Below the pieces are notes generated by a model, which ran no database searches, was not told the origin of the DNA, and was given only the letters and a program-made list of their open reading frames with translations. Positions 44,778 to 56,634 of a stretch of 64,000 bases of DNA are shown in pieces. The stretch is from Ampelocalamus luodianensis (Eukaryota > Streptophyta > Magnoliopsida > Poales > Poaceae), in assembly GCA_036346255.1 (NCBI GenBank), contig CM070620.1, positions 59,754,522 to 59,818,521 of the forward strand, in the 5' to 3' direction. Each line of letters starts with the position of its first letter. The first letter of the stretch is position 1. The translations under genes and the position numbers were made by a program.

Positions 44778-47450
44778 GGTGACAAAAGGGTATGTAGCTT
44801 TTTTTGGTGAGCCTTGTGGGCTTTGTAAAGGAAGAGTTGACAATAGCAAATCTTGTTAAGAGAAGATTATTCTTGATGGATTGTCCATAAGGGATTCTGA
44901 CCTGTTGTAGTGGTGGTGATTCTTCTAGAGATAAAAGAAGTTAATTGCCTTTCGTAATAACAGTGAAAGGAAATATTTGGAGCTTGCATCTGTGGTCTTT
45001 TGGGAGTTCCTGACTTACATAGTAGATGGAATAAATTGGGCAATGTGACGTATGGGAAGGTTTCGTTTGGTACTTAAGTGGCTAATGTGATTTGGTTTTA
45101 AAGGGTATTTCTGGTTTGTGTCAGCAAGCAATGTTGTAGTCGAAGAAAAATTGCCTTCTTTGTTAACGAAAATTGTGTACCATCAGTATTGGAGGTTGGA
45201 GTTAAGTGTGGTAATTTGCAACCTTCCTGTTCTTACCGCTTAAGAGTTTCTTGGGTTTTCCTTTAGCAGTGTTGTATTTTGATTCTTGGGGGTTGAAAGT
45301 CCCTTCTTGTGGGACACGTGCCCTCGTCAGCGGACTTGTAGTTTTGTTTTTAGAGATCATTTCCTTTTGATTGTTTCTCTTGGTCTCGTGCTCACTCCGA
45401 GGGGCATCGTTTTCTTGTGTGTTGAAACTTGTTTTAGTTTGCCTCTTCCTTCTTGAGAAAGGAATTGACCAACTTGTGTTGCTGGGTCTTCTAACGTATA
45501 ATTTGGCGACTGGTTGGTGGAGGACAATATATGATAGTGGTGAGATTTTGGGAACCAAGCTATGTGAAGAGCAGTAGACAGTGGATTGATTTTAACCTTT
45601 AACACCTGGAGAGGATTCGATGGAATGCTTTGGCAATGAAATAAAATTCGATTAGTGTTACAACTAGTGGAACCTAAGGCGAATTTTAATCCAAGAACCT
45701 TTGTCCATGTTGGAATGATGGGATTATCGAAGTACGGAATCTTGATAAATTTATTAGAGTATCGCGATTGGGTGAATTTTAATCATCAGATTTGAGAGTT
45801 TTGTATCCGTTACACTGAATTATGTTTATAGGAGCCTTGGGGATTGAATTTGGGGTTTGATGATCTATACTAGACCCTTAGTTGCTCAATGACTATGTGT
45901 AGAAGAGTTTTGATGGTGAAGTTTAATGAGAATAGCGGTGTGGAGAAACCTAAGTGTTGTGCTAATTAATAGGATAGCAGGAATAGTTGAGTATTGTCAA
46001 GTATGACTCGGCCTCAGTGACTAACCCTATAGGAGTTAGATCATCTCTAAGGATAGCTTGATCAAGAATTTATATATTTATTTGTTGATGATAGTAATTG
46101 AGTATGTTTGAATCCTAGTCAATCAGTTAGGGTATTGTGAATGGGTATGTTGTGGTCGGGTAGCTGCATTTGATTGATGTGGGTTATAGGTCTAAGATTG
46201 GTAAGATAAATCGCCTTGGGCGGTTACTTGATTAGTAAGGAATGTTGACATTAATGACTGAGAATACTGTTGAGCTGTGTGAAATTTTGGTCATCAGATC
46301 TGAGGGTTACCTATCAAGTATACCGAAAATTCATTGTAAGAGTCTTAAATGTTGAATTTGGGCTTTGCATTATTTTGTGCTAGCATATTGGTTTTCCATG
46401 ATTGGGTTCCAAGAGTTAGGGTGATCTTTGATGGAATCCTTTGGAGGTAGTAAATGAGAGTGTGTGATGTGAATTTCAAATTGATTATCCTTAGCAGATT
46501 GAGAGGTGTGATGGTGGGTGAAATCTATATTGAGTTGCGATGGGAATTATTTTTGTCAAAGTAATTCTTTTGGTAGAGAGGTTAGCTAGAGTGTGAAGTT
46601 GTGGATTGGAAGAGTCTCCCTGCAAAAGTATGGATTTTATGTTCGGTTGAACATAGCTATGAGGTTGCCAATTTAAGAGAAATGAGCTAATGTGCTATGC
46701 GATGATTTGGGATCCTATGGTTTAAGATAAAGTTAAATTCTTAAAAGGGAAATGGTGGAAAAGGGTGTGATCTTGGATAGTGGGATATTCTCTTAGCTCT
46801 TATTTGAACTATGTGCTTATGGCTGATGTCAATTTCTAATTGAGTTGGTTCTGGTCAGTAAGTGTGAATCCTTCCTGTGAAGAAAAAGAAATGGAATGGT
46901 TAATCTGGTTATTCGAGTGTTTCGCTTTTGTCTTGTGTGGTATTTATTTCTAAACTGCCTACTTGAAAAGTGGAAAAGTTTTCATGTTAAATCCATTGAT
47001 TATGGATTGAGATCTTCTAAGGGAAGATGGTTTTGAGTTGGATGCATTTTAACTCCTTTGTTTTCAGTTGAATTCTTCGGATAAGTGAGTTGGTAGGCGG
47101 GATCTTTGTGCGTCCCTTGTTAAAGGAGATGCTGCTTGCAATGGTAGAGTGATCAGCTGGGAGTTGGAACAAGAGTTCTGTGTGTTTTGTGGAGACGGTG
47201 TAAGTTTAATCAAAGGTGTGTTGGATAGGTTCCGATAGTTACGGGGATTTGTAGAATGGTATATCGCTAGGATCGTACCGAGTACATGCGTGGAGTACGC
47301 AATGTCTTGTATATTTTGGTGATGAGGGAGTACATGAGAGGACCGGAGCTTGAGATTTCGTTAGAGCTGTTGACCAGCGAGTAAGACCGTGCCTTCGAGC
47401 ATGTCCATTCGATGACTCTTGAAAGGTACGGACGAGTATTAAGGCGTAAC
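44778..47450. other. unassigned stretch between LTRs L and K
   Basis: About 2.7 kb with no frame, LTR end, PBS or PPT that I can assign. The plus strand is notably poor in C and rich in G and T. The longest frame, 45202-45558 on minus (118 residues), is Lys/Ser/Pro-rich without a recognised domain and is not called. It may be an old internal region of an element, strongly decayed. LTR K inserted at its right end next to GTAAC (47446-47450). Confidence 0.4.
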
Positions 47451-50400
47451 TGTGAGGACCCCGGTTTATTCGACTTGTAATGCTTAGCCTTCCATTGACC
47501 CTAGCATCACAATTCAAATAAACCAACCCTCAGGATATGTATACTTCCCAGAAATGCAGTATACACACCCTGTTACAAAATTATGCATCAATTCCATACA
47601 CGAGAGGTTACAATATCAAAACTTCATAATATACAACAGATTGAACTTACAAGATAAAATAACAAACTACACAGCGGAAGCAAAAGCTATAAGATGGCGA
47701 TAAATAAAAGAGCCAATTAGTGTGCCTTTACCCACAAGGCAACCAACCGGGCCGCCAAGCTAGTCGTCAACCCGCAGCACATCTCACAAAAGGGAAGCCA
47801 CGGGCTCACCTTCTTTCTCTGCAACAAAAATATTAAGCAAAGCAACTGAGTACAAAAATTATTTTTGTACTCGCAAGACTGACGTGTAAGGGTAACAGAA
47901 CTATAATTTAACTACATGCAAGCTTTATTTAAGTGGAGGGGGCTCTGGACTTACTTTTAGCAGAAAGAAAGTTTTCTTTTGCAATAATGTAATAGTTTGA
48001 AGGCAGTTTTATCAATTCAAATTTTATTTGCAGAAATAACAGCGATATAGTAAGTAGTAACAAAAAGACATCCTGGAGATGACCAACCCAATGGCCATCA
48101 CAATAATAGTATGAACACCCGTTCATACCAACCCATCAAGTTTTAATTAAAAGGTTGTAGTCTAACTCTCGAAAGACCTCCCCAAGCGTGTCCATAACCT
48201 AGGACGAGGCTATTCGAATAGTTTTAACCTCGAGGGTGTACCATGCACCACACTTGCATCGCCTTTAAGCCAAAGCACACTTCCAAAGGTATGCTGGCAC
48301 GGCTAAGTCCTACGAGACACTTTCCAATATTGTGTATTAACTACGAGCCGCTCGTATGGATAGAAATCCATACGCTTACATGGTAAAGCCGAAAAGACAA
48401 CTACCCACTCAGGATAAAGCTTTTCGGACAACTACCATGCTCCCAACACCATCCCTCCTGCGACCTCCTGCGACCCGGAGCCAATACACACCAAAGTACT
48501 AAGTCAAGAGAGGTCTCATATACTCTAGTGTGGTTAGCACGCAAGAATGCTTGGTTTAGTGTAACAAGATGTTCGGTCCTTGTTGACTCGGGCACCATTC
48601 GATCACACCCAAAAATCATACCAACTTACCATTGTGCCCAAGTCCAAATCATTTTATTTTCAGTTTTAGTTTTCACAATTAAACATAGCAAAATCTTTGA
48701 ATCATAAAGTTATAATAATTTTTGTGTGATCAAAGTTATCGACTAAGTCGATAACCGCCAATTCTCTAGGTATCTAAGCATTGCTAAGCATCATATCGCA
48801 AAGACAAATAAAAGGCCCTAAATCATTCACCGGGCTCTAATTCACCAGTGAGAATAATATTCCTAAGGTAATGGCAGGGATGATCAATTTCAAGGCAACA
48901 ATGCAATAGGATTAACTACCTCTAATCGATAAAATTAATCATTGACACAAAAGCATGCATACGTACGAGTAAAACAAAGTATTAGATTTTAAAAGTAATG
49001 GGATTGAGTGGATATGATCAAACTGCTTGCCTTTGCCTTGCTAGAGATATTTGACTTGCTGCAGAGGATCACTCTCGATACCAACGTCATCTAACGATAA
49101 AAACTGCCAAAGCGAAAAACAGCAAATAAACACCAGAACGCCAACAGGATCCAAAAATAAAAAACACAGAAGATAGATCATAAATCCAGATAAATTTAAG
49201 GGCAGAAATTATTTGACTTGGAGTTGATTTGAATTGGTTACAAATTTTGAAGTTTAAATCTACTGCCCAAAAACATACATGTAGTTTTTCTAAATATCTT
49301 AACCCCTTTTAGATGGATAAACTAATGGCTAGCCACTAAGAGTTTTACTCACTGATCTTAAGCATTCAACAAGGTTTTAGTTTTTAATAATGAGGTTAGA
49401 AAATTTTGAAAGCTTCAAAACTAGAGAGCTTATTGACTGTTTTTCAGATTAGGCTTACTCCTGCTAACTTAGGTGTGTGGAAGTCCAAAAAATCCAAATA
49501 ATTTCTAAGCCCAGAAGAAGCTCTATCCTAATGCCCATTTTTACCATCTACATATTACTGTTGAGTTTAACTACTAGCAAGATATTTCATACTACAACGC
49601 TATGAACTAACCTCCTTCCAAGTCTGATACTTTCCAGACTAATAAACATGCAACCTACAACAGCAAGATTCTCAGAACTTAAGTGCTGAACATTTTGAAT
49701 TAATCCCCAAGTAGATTTGTCTTTGCAATTTAGTTGATAACAGTTGGTTCCATACTGTCATCCATCCTCTAATTAAACATGCAATTCTAAACTAGTATTC
49801 ATTCCCAGGTTAACTACTTAGTGCACTTATCACCTAACCTTTGAACTAACCACTGGTATTAGGATGGCACAAGCCCTCTGAACATTTCTAATTCCCCTCA
49901 GATTTCTTCACTGTTCATGCTCATCCACTCTGATTATTGAGAAGAAATGCTTACTGGGAGTACTATTTGACTAAACTTCTTGCTATGTAAGTTTCTTTCA
50001 AAATGGCTAATTGAATCCCTAGCTTTCTAATTACTTGTATCAGAATGATACTAGCCTGTTGTTAGGCTAGATCATCTTCAGACTTACCTCTTCTGTTTAT
50101 ACATCCTACAAAGCAAATCTTTCTAAACTGAATTGTTGCTAACTAAATTCTTACAAATTAAATTTTTAATTTTTGTTGACCCTTCTGAGTTATTCAAATG
50201 ACAGTTATACTGTCTAATAGCAGAAGAGGGCTTGGGCTGCAAGGGAGGTCTCACTGTGAGTTCAGTTTCTTATCTAAGCACTTCTCTGTTCAACATCTTG
50301 CAACAGAATATTTTCCTGAAAAAAATGCTAAGTACTCTTGGCTACTTCCTTCAGAAGTTTAAACATTGAATTGTTTACTCAAAAGCTTGACTAAAGAGCC

Positions 50401-52319
50401 CTACTGTCAGATAGACTTTCACTCACTAAATGAAGCAAGGAAAATTTTATCTGCTGGAGTGAGTCATGCTATTAACCCACTCACAAAATTACTTATCATC
50501 CAACACCTTCTCTGCTTATTCACTTTAACCAAAAGATCTTGCTAAAATTGAATTGTTGTTATTGGTCTCCTAACTAATTCTCTTATCTATTTGCTAAGCA
50601 AATTTTCGGTGATTCATTAGTTAGGCATAACACTTAGCACTAATCTCCTTACAAGATAATCTATTGTCAGTGACAACAATACACACAGACATAAACATAC
50701 AGAGAACCGAGAGGAACAGGGCGACTACGCCGAAATGGGTGTGTTCGCGCACGGCGGTGGAGGCTGGCGAGACGGTGGAGAGGACCGAAATGGGTCGCCC
50801 AGAGGATACAGGAGCTAGGGGTGGCGACTTGGTGGCACGGTCGGTACTGTGGTGGCGCGGCGATGGCGAGCGGCGGCCGGCCATGGAGGTGAAAAGGGGG
50901 CGACGGCGGTGGAGAAGAAGGGGGTGAAAATAGTGCGCGCATGAGCACCAGTGATGTACCTGGAGCATAACTGGGTGGTCGGCGGAGACGGGGAGGCACC
51001 GGAGCGGGGTGTCCACGGTGACCCGGGGCGGCACAAGGTGACCAACGGCGGCGGCAACCTAGGGAGGAGAAGAGAGTGAATGAGTGTTGGGGTAGGGTAT
51101 AGGGGGGTCTAAGCTTACTCAAGAAGAGAGGAATTGGGCCGGGGATCGCCGGATTTGAAGTGGCGGCGGTGGAGACCGATTCGGCCGATGCCGAAGAAGA
51201 AGAGGCGCGTGCGGGCTCAAGTGGCTTCAATCCCCAAATTGACTTTGGGAGAATGCGTCCTGGTTGCATGTGGCGCATCGCGACGCGGTTTAGGGCGGCT
51301 GGAGCTCATCGGAGTGGCTAGGGAGCTCGGAGGCGGTGCGGCCGACATTCGGAGCTCGAGCTGGGAGCTTCGGTTTGAAGTTTGGTTTGGGCTCGGAGAA
51401 GATCGGGACGAAGTAGAAATGGCGGCAAGGGAGGCAAAGCCGCCATTGCTTGGCTTATATAGGGAAGAGGCGGAGAGCAAGATGGTGGCCGGCGTTGCGC
51501 TCGGTTGGCGTCGGCATTAATGAGGGATGGGATGGCAGCAGGGCATGGGCTTGACAGGGATGGGTAGCGGCATGGTTAGGGGAAGGAATCCACGGCGGCC
51601 GGCCAAGCCGAAGGCGCGGTGTGGCGTGGCGAGACACGTGCGCGCGGCGTGTCCATGCACGGCCGGAGCTGGGTTGATGCGGTGGAGAAGAAGGCCTGGC
51701 TTGTGGGGCCGGCTGGTCAGTGAGTGGAAGAGGGGTGAGGTGGTGCGGTGGAGACAGGCTGCTTTAGGAGTAGTCCGGGTTGAGTCGGAGGAACAGTAGA
51801 TGGGTTAGATTTAGGATTTAGTGTTGACCGAAAATAACACAAGTTTGACTAGCCGTTTGTGGTAGAAATAAAATCCTAAAAATCCTAAAAATTTTCGCGG
51901 ACACTCTGAGATTCACAAGGGACTTAGGAAAAATACTTCAGACATTTTATAGATGAAAATTTGTTATAATTAAATTACTTTCAAATCTGCATTAGTGATT
52001 TGATTTGAATTTTGGGGAAGTCAAAATCACTTCTAAAAATTTGGTAAAAATAATTACAATTCAAAATAAATAATCTAGTATTTGAATAAATTATTTTTGG
52101 AAACTTTCATTCACACATTTTTCTGGAATTCAAATAGAAATGGAATTTAAGTTTAAAAATTTGAAGTCTCCACACAAACTTTAATACAAACATCAAAAAT
52201 TTAAAATTATGCACAAGTTTGTAGAAAACCAAGAGCATGACCAAGAGATACAACAAAAGTTTTAATCTTTAATATTTTTATACATTTAAAATACAAACCC
52301 TAGTTTTGGGGTTGTTACA
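47451..52319 (-). mobile_element. LTR K, inverted 3' LTR (4869 bp, complete)
   Basis: The plus strand opens TGTGAGGACCCC and closes GGTTGTTACA; a PPT lies just beyond (52320-52333), so this is the 3' LTR of a minus-strand element. It holds the full set of conserved parts: AGGAAGAAG-like motif (about 47815), stem-loops at 47848-47872, 48078-48099, 48109-48128, 48353-48374 and 48734-48756, acidic segment (49020-49140), AT-rich part, GC-rich leader-like part (50690-51800) shared with LTR D, and a TATA box (51454). The larger minus frames (50621-51278) are Pro/Arg-rich in all frames; I do not call a gene. Confidence 0.85.
51454..51463 (-). promoter_or_regulatory. TATA box of LTR K (CCTATATAAG on minus)
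   Basis: Plus strand CTTATATAGG. LTR D has CTATTTAAGCCAAGCA at the matching place (15597-15612) and K has CTATATAAGCCAAGCA, so the position is conserved. Confidence 0.65.
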
Positions 52320-52333
52320 AATCTACCCCCCTT
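52320..52333 (-). other. polypurine tract of the element ending in LTR K
   Basis: Minus-strand AAGGGGGGTAGATT is directly followed by TGTAACAACCC. The 15-mer TCTACCCCCCTTAAA on plus (52322-52336) occurs again at 53125-53139. Confidence 0.75.
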
Positions 52334-53688
52334 AAACAGAATCTCGTCAGAGATTAGGAGTTCAGTCGAACGGAAGGTGTGGCAACCTAGGTGGGTTTGG
52401 TCACGGGGTCACTTTTCGGATTCCGGTGCAAACCGAAATCAAATCCGAAACCAGAGAGGTTCTTCAGAAGTTTTAGGTTCTAAAGTGGGAAGCTTTAATG
52501 TCCTCCCTCTAAGTGTTTTCTAGGTGGTTCTTTTCAACTCTAAACGAAATGCACCGTCTGTTGTCTTGATTTCCTTCAGAGATAGTGCTGGAAGATCATG
52601 ACGCACTATCCTGACGTTGCTATCACATTTTCCTTTCCATTGCTTTGTTTAAACTTTCCTTTCTTCATTCGAAGATAATTTGACATCATGCTTCACGTCG
52701 TCTTCTGGTAGTACGAAAGACTTGACTCCACTCAGTCGACCAAGAAGGGGCGTCGATCGATAGAACGGAAAGACTAGTTAGATGGTAATCTAGTATCAAC
52801 ACCAGGATTCAGTGCAGAAAAGAGAAGGCAAGCAAGGTTTAAGGTGGTCTCGCTTAATCTCACCTCTGTAGTTCTATTTGCTTGGCTGGGACAGGAAATA
52901 CACAGGAAGAATGCACGAGGGGATGCATGTGTGCAAATTAGTCCTAAGGCAAATTTTAAATTTTTAAATTTTGGGTTAGTGAGAGTGCAAATGCTCACAT
53001 GTATGCCTACATGCTTCTTGTTTTATGCAACTTGAGTAACATGACATGCTTGACTTAATTTAGAAACTATATGCATGATCAAAGTATAGGAATCAAGATG
53101 CCTAACAAGTATTTTGAGGTATCTTCTACCCCCCTTAAATATTCCGGTGCATGAAAGATAAGTTGAGGAAAGAATGGGCATAAGGTGAGGGAATGGCAAT
53201 GGTATGCAATTTTAATCCTAACATGTACTAACTACTCTAAAAGCACCAAAATGAGATAAAATAAACCACCGATGGTTTTCCGACATAATTGCGATGCATG
53301 CCGCCCATAGGCGATGCGCAACTATTTGGACAAGGAGAGCAAAGGGTTACAAAATCCCACGTCTACAAGCTAACTAATATCATTAGGGTGTATATATTCT
53401 ACGAATAAACCCTAATTTAATCCTAATGTCGCAATAAGGCATCGTCTAGGGGAAATTGACAATACCCTAACCCGATTGCAAACACATAACAAACAAGAAA
53501 TGAACTCCAAATGTTTGTATGAAAGCATAAGACTAGCGCAAAACCACAAAGCAAAAAGATTTGCTTCCCAGTACGACTAACTCGTATTGAATGAACGAGC
53601 AATCGTTTAGGATGATAACATTTTAGAACACAACTCGAGTTCTAACGCATCTAAAAGGCATGGCAAAAACCATATAAGGGTGCATTAG
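52334..53688 (-). mobile_element. internal remnant of the element ending in LTR K, non-coding
   Basis: Upstream (in element sense) of the PPT one expects the end of pol. None is recognisable in any frame, so this is a non-coding 3' region, a non-autonomous element, or decayed sequence. A second copy of the PPT 15-mer sits at 53125-53139 with no LTR start beside it. It ends where LTR Y begins, next to ATTAG (53684-53688). Confidence 0.5.
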
Positions 53689-54599
53689 TGTAATACCCCG
53701 AATGTTTCTACGGAAGGAGAGTAAACGAAAAGGGGTTTTTTTGTAATACTCCAACTTATTGTAATGAAGGAAGCAGTGAAAAGAGAAATTAAACTTCTGT
53801 TCTTCAGTTGTGTCGGACGACCACCTGTCAAGAAGCTTTCGAAATCCCAACTTATAAATATTTCAATCCATATTTGCAATTTCAGATTGCGTTTTATCTT
53901 GTTCTTGCGTGTTCTTCGATTGCATGCAGGAATAGGCCTTAAATGGTCGAGTTGATCGCGTTTCAAGCCGCGATCAATAACGTCGCGGAGTTGGTTCAAC
54001 GATTGCTAAGGCGCAAGCGTCGTCGTACGGTTGTAGTTGGATCGCGAGAGTTACCTCCACCAAAATCGATAGTTATCAATCTCATCGAAAGATCGGGAAC
54101 CCCAGCTCCATCCGGTGGTATCAGAGCTTCAGTTGATCTGTGAGATTTTCCAGTTTTCTAGTAGTAGATTCGTTTTTCATACCTAGAGTCCAGAAAATTG
54201 CCCAAAAAAATTATTGCACCTATCATCTGTACCGAGCCCCTTTGAGCCATTGCAATTTTCTTTTCGGTATTTTGTTTGTTGAATCATTGGTTGCATCGTC
54301 GTGTCTAGTTGCTGATTTCTAGTTCTAGTTATTGTCTAGTTAGTCTTTGCCTAGTTGCATCTCGTGTTTCCTTTGCGTCGCTTGATCGTTCTTTTAGGGT
54401 TCTTAGTTTTTGCATCTAAAACGGAAAATTTGTGGGTCATAACTCCTCTAATCCGCACCAAAAATAGAAAATTCGTATTGTTGTTAATCAGAAAAAAAAA
54501 GAGAGGATTACTGTGATCTTTTGGGAGAATTGATGTTATTTGCGACTTCCGGCAAATCCTAGGGTTGGCCAAATAGTAGAAGGAGAAAGAGGCAACCGC

Positions 54600-54666
54600 A
54601 AAAAAAAAAAAAACAAAAGCCGTGGTAAAAAAAAAAGAAAAGAAAAAGAAAACGAAAAGAAAAATG
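54600..54666 (+). repeat. A-rich low-complexity stretch in LTR Y
   Basis: Runs of A with scattered G and C; it begins with 14 A in a row at 54601-54614. It is inside the LTR and not a retroposon tail. Confidence 0.75.
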
Positions 54667-55103
54667 CATAAAAATTAGTCGAGACCTTCTACGTACAGCC
54701 ACAAGCTTCCATAAAACAATTCAGCAAGTTTGGCCCATGGAATCAAAAGATATAGTCATTTCAAGATTGAACACGAGACGGTTTTGAGTCCGAGTAGGAT
54801 TCCGTTTCCGAGACACCTTCAGTAAAACGGGCATAACTTTTGCATACCGCGTCCGTTTTTGATGTTCTTGTGCTCGTTTCGAAGCTAATGACGAGGCGCA
54901 TCTTTTCAACCTAAGCCACAAGTTGCCCTCCTGGTGCCCCAAAATCGGCCATCTTCGGCCCCGAATTCACGTCAAAGTGATGCCAGCCTATGATATGATT
55001 GGTTGTACTTCATGTACAGTACTAGTGTTGTTCATGCATCTTGCAACCATGTTATGATTTATATGTACATTTGGAGCATACGTAAAGATGCATGATTGAG
55101 ATC

Positions 55104-55249
55104 CCCACATTCGCGGAATGTGGGCAATTGAGGAGGGATCCCCATCGTGTAACAATGGGCAAAGATCCCCACACTTGCGGAGTGTGGGCTTGAGGTCCCC
55201 TATACCTGTGGAGTATAGGGCAATTGGTCCCTGTGCTTGCGAGCACAGG
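55104..55249 (+). repeat. array of five hairpins with similar loops in LTR Y
   Basis: Hairpins at 55104-55124 (CCCACAT/ATGTGGG), 55141-55159 (CCCAT/ATGGG, weakest), 55168-55188 (CCCACAC/GTGTGGG), 55198-55220 (CCCTATAC/GTATAGGG) and 55230-55249 (CCTGTGC/GCACAGG). The loops of units 1, 3 and 4 are TCGCGGA, TTGCGGA and CTGTGGA; unit 5 has TTGCGA. Linkers resemble each other (GGCAATTGAGG, GGCTTGAGG, GCAATTGG). Each unit has different stem bases but keeps pairing. Likely transcribed, being near the 3' end of the LTR, but I know no function. Confidence 0.85.
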
Positions 55250-55876
55250 CATGGGCTCGCAGCGACGGTTGCTTGCTCCACATTATAGGTGTAATGCGCA
55301 AAAGAGTGAAAAGGGAAAGGTTGCATTGCATGTCTGCATTCATGCTCCATGTGTTAAAGTTTTGTGTAATATGTAGAATTGAAGGTCGATGTTTCAATTA
55401 TGCTGTAGTGTCTCATTTGTGGTACTTGCTGAGTTCTTGAACTCACCCTTGTTTTCATTGTGTTTTTAGGTACCGTTACAAGAATGTCATGCATGGGGGG
55501 GAAATAGGCTTGATCCAGTTGCACACACTGCCACCCAACCATTATATTGATAACATTTGGTCTGTTAGCTAATAAATGAGCAAACTGCTTAAGTTTGGTT
55601 TATGGATATTTCATGCAATTAGTTTTGTAATAATGATGAGTAGCACTCCTTAGACTTTTGGTTCATGATCTAGTTGTTTATCATAATTATAATGATTAGT
55701 GAGGATTTTGGATGAAGAGATTTGGAGTTATGATTCACTTATTTATGTTGGAACCCCCAGCTTGCTACTATTATAGGGGAGGTTCTGCCGAAAATTTTAA
55801 TAAAGTGACTTTGGATTCATTTGTTTAGTATGGGTTGGTTGCATTCCATGCTCATGACGGGCTGGGGTGTTATAGT

Positions 55877-55888
55877 TGGTATTAGAGC
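55877..55888 (+). other. primer-binding site of element Y (tRNA-iMet type)
   Basis: TGGTATTAGAGC differs by one base from the usual plant TGGTATCAGAGC. It follows the LTR end by two bases. Confidence 0.8.
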
Positions 55889-56073
55889 GGGCTGTAGGTC
55901 CGTGGTATAGGAGATAATAATTTTTACACACCACACACTGTAGGTGGGATTGGGTTTTCCTTTCTTTTTGCATTGCATACACGCTTCAATTGATAGTATA
56001 GTTAAACTTGTATTGTTGGTGCTAGATGCTCTCTGTGCTTAACGATTGATTGTTCCTGTTGTGATGTTTAGAG

Positions 56074-56634
56074 ATGGCAAGGGGCGGAGGCCGTGGTCGT
56101 GGGCATGGCCGGCAGGGTGCTGGACGAGGCCAGGCAATGCCCCCGCCTGAAGCTCAGCACTCTATGGCTGGGGAGGCAAGTCATGCGGCTTCGGAAGAGG
56201 AGGTTGCTTCTGCGGTGCAGGGGGCTCAGGCTCCACCGGCTGTCCCTATTGCCACTCCACTAGCGGCCCCCGCAGTGGTACCTGCGGCGGTTACCATGGG
56301 GCTGCATCAGTGGAACGCCCTGCGCCTAGACACCTTTGATGGGTTGGGCACGCCAGTTGATGCTGCCAACTGGCTACGTCACATGGAGAGACATTTCGGA
56401 GCACTGGGAACGACTTCTGAGATGAGGGCTCAGTATGTGGCTTTCCAGCTAAAAGGTCAGGCGGACATCTGGTGGGAGGGAGTCCTAACAGCTAGGACCA
56501 CTGCCCACGGCCCAGTTACTTGGGAGCAGTTTGTTGAGCAGTTTCGGAGGAGGTTCTACTCAGCTTCGTTTGTGGAGAGAATGGAAGTCACCTTGCAGAG
56601 TTATAAGCAGGGCAAGATAGACCTCCTCATGTTC
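56074..56634 (+). pseudogene. gag: gag of element Y, 5' part, truncated
   Basis: ATG 56074 opens a frame with a Gly/Arg-rich start (MARGGGRGRGHGRQGAGRGQ), an Ala/Pro-rich linker to residue 75, then the gag core: LRLDTFDGLGTPVDAANWLR (84-102), QLKGQADIWWEG (125-136), TWEQFVEQFRRRFYSASFVE (149-168). This pattern is that of Ty3/gypsy gag. After residue 180 (about 56614) the family pattern stops and the sequence becomes GACCTCC-type LTR. The frame runs on to 56769 by chance. The zinc knuckle and all of pol are missing. This is the least damaged gag in the window, with no stop in the part present. Confidence 0.85.

Larger units (their letters stand above)
53689..55874 (+). mobile_element. 5' LTR of element Y (2186 bp)
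   Basis: Starts TGTAATACCCCG and ends GGGGTGTTATA, two bases before the PBS. The end TA instead of CA looks like a point change. It holds an A-rich stretch (54600-54666), an array of five hairpins (55104-55249) and GAGTTC/GAACTC at 55431-55444. That last hairpin sits in the context TTGCTGAG, as in the long-LTR family, which suggests a shared chromovirus origin. No second LTR is in the window. Small frames (53943-54143 and others) are not called. Confidence 0.78.

Noticed and set aside
45202..45558. 118-residue minus frame in the unassigned stretch
   Set aside because: Low-complexity Lys/Ser/Pro content, no domain, and the composition bias of the region removes stops on one strand.
50621..51278. 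Minus-strand 203- and 137-residue frames similar to a plus frame in LTR D
   Set aside because: The similarity follows from nucleotide identity of the LTR block and holds in all frames, so it is not evidence for a protein.
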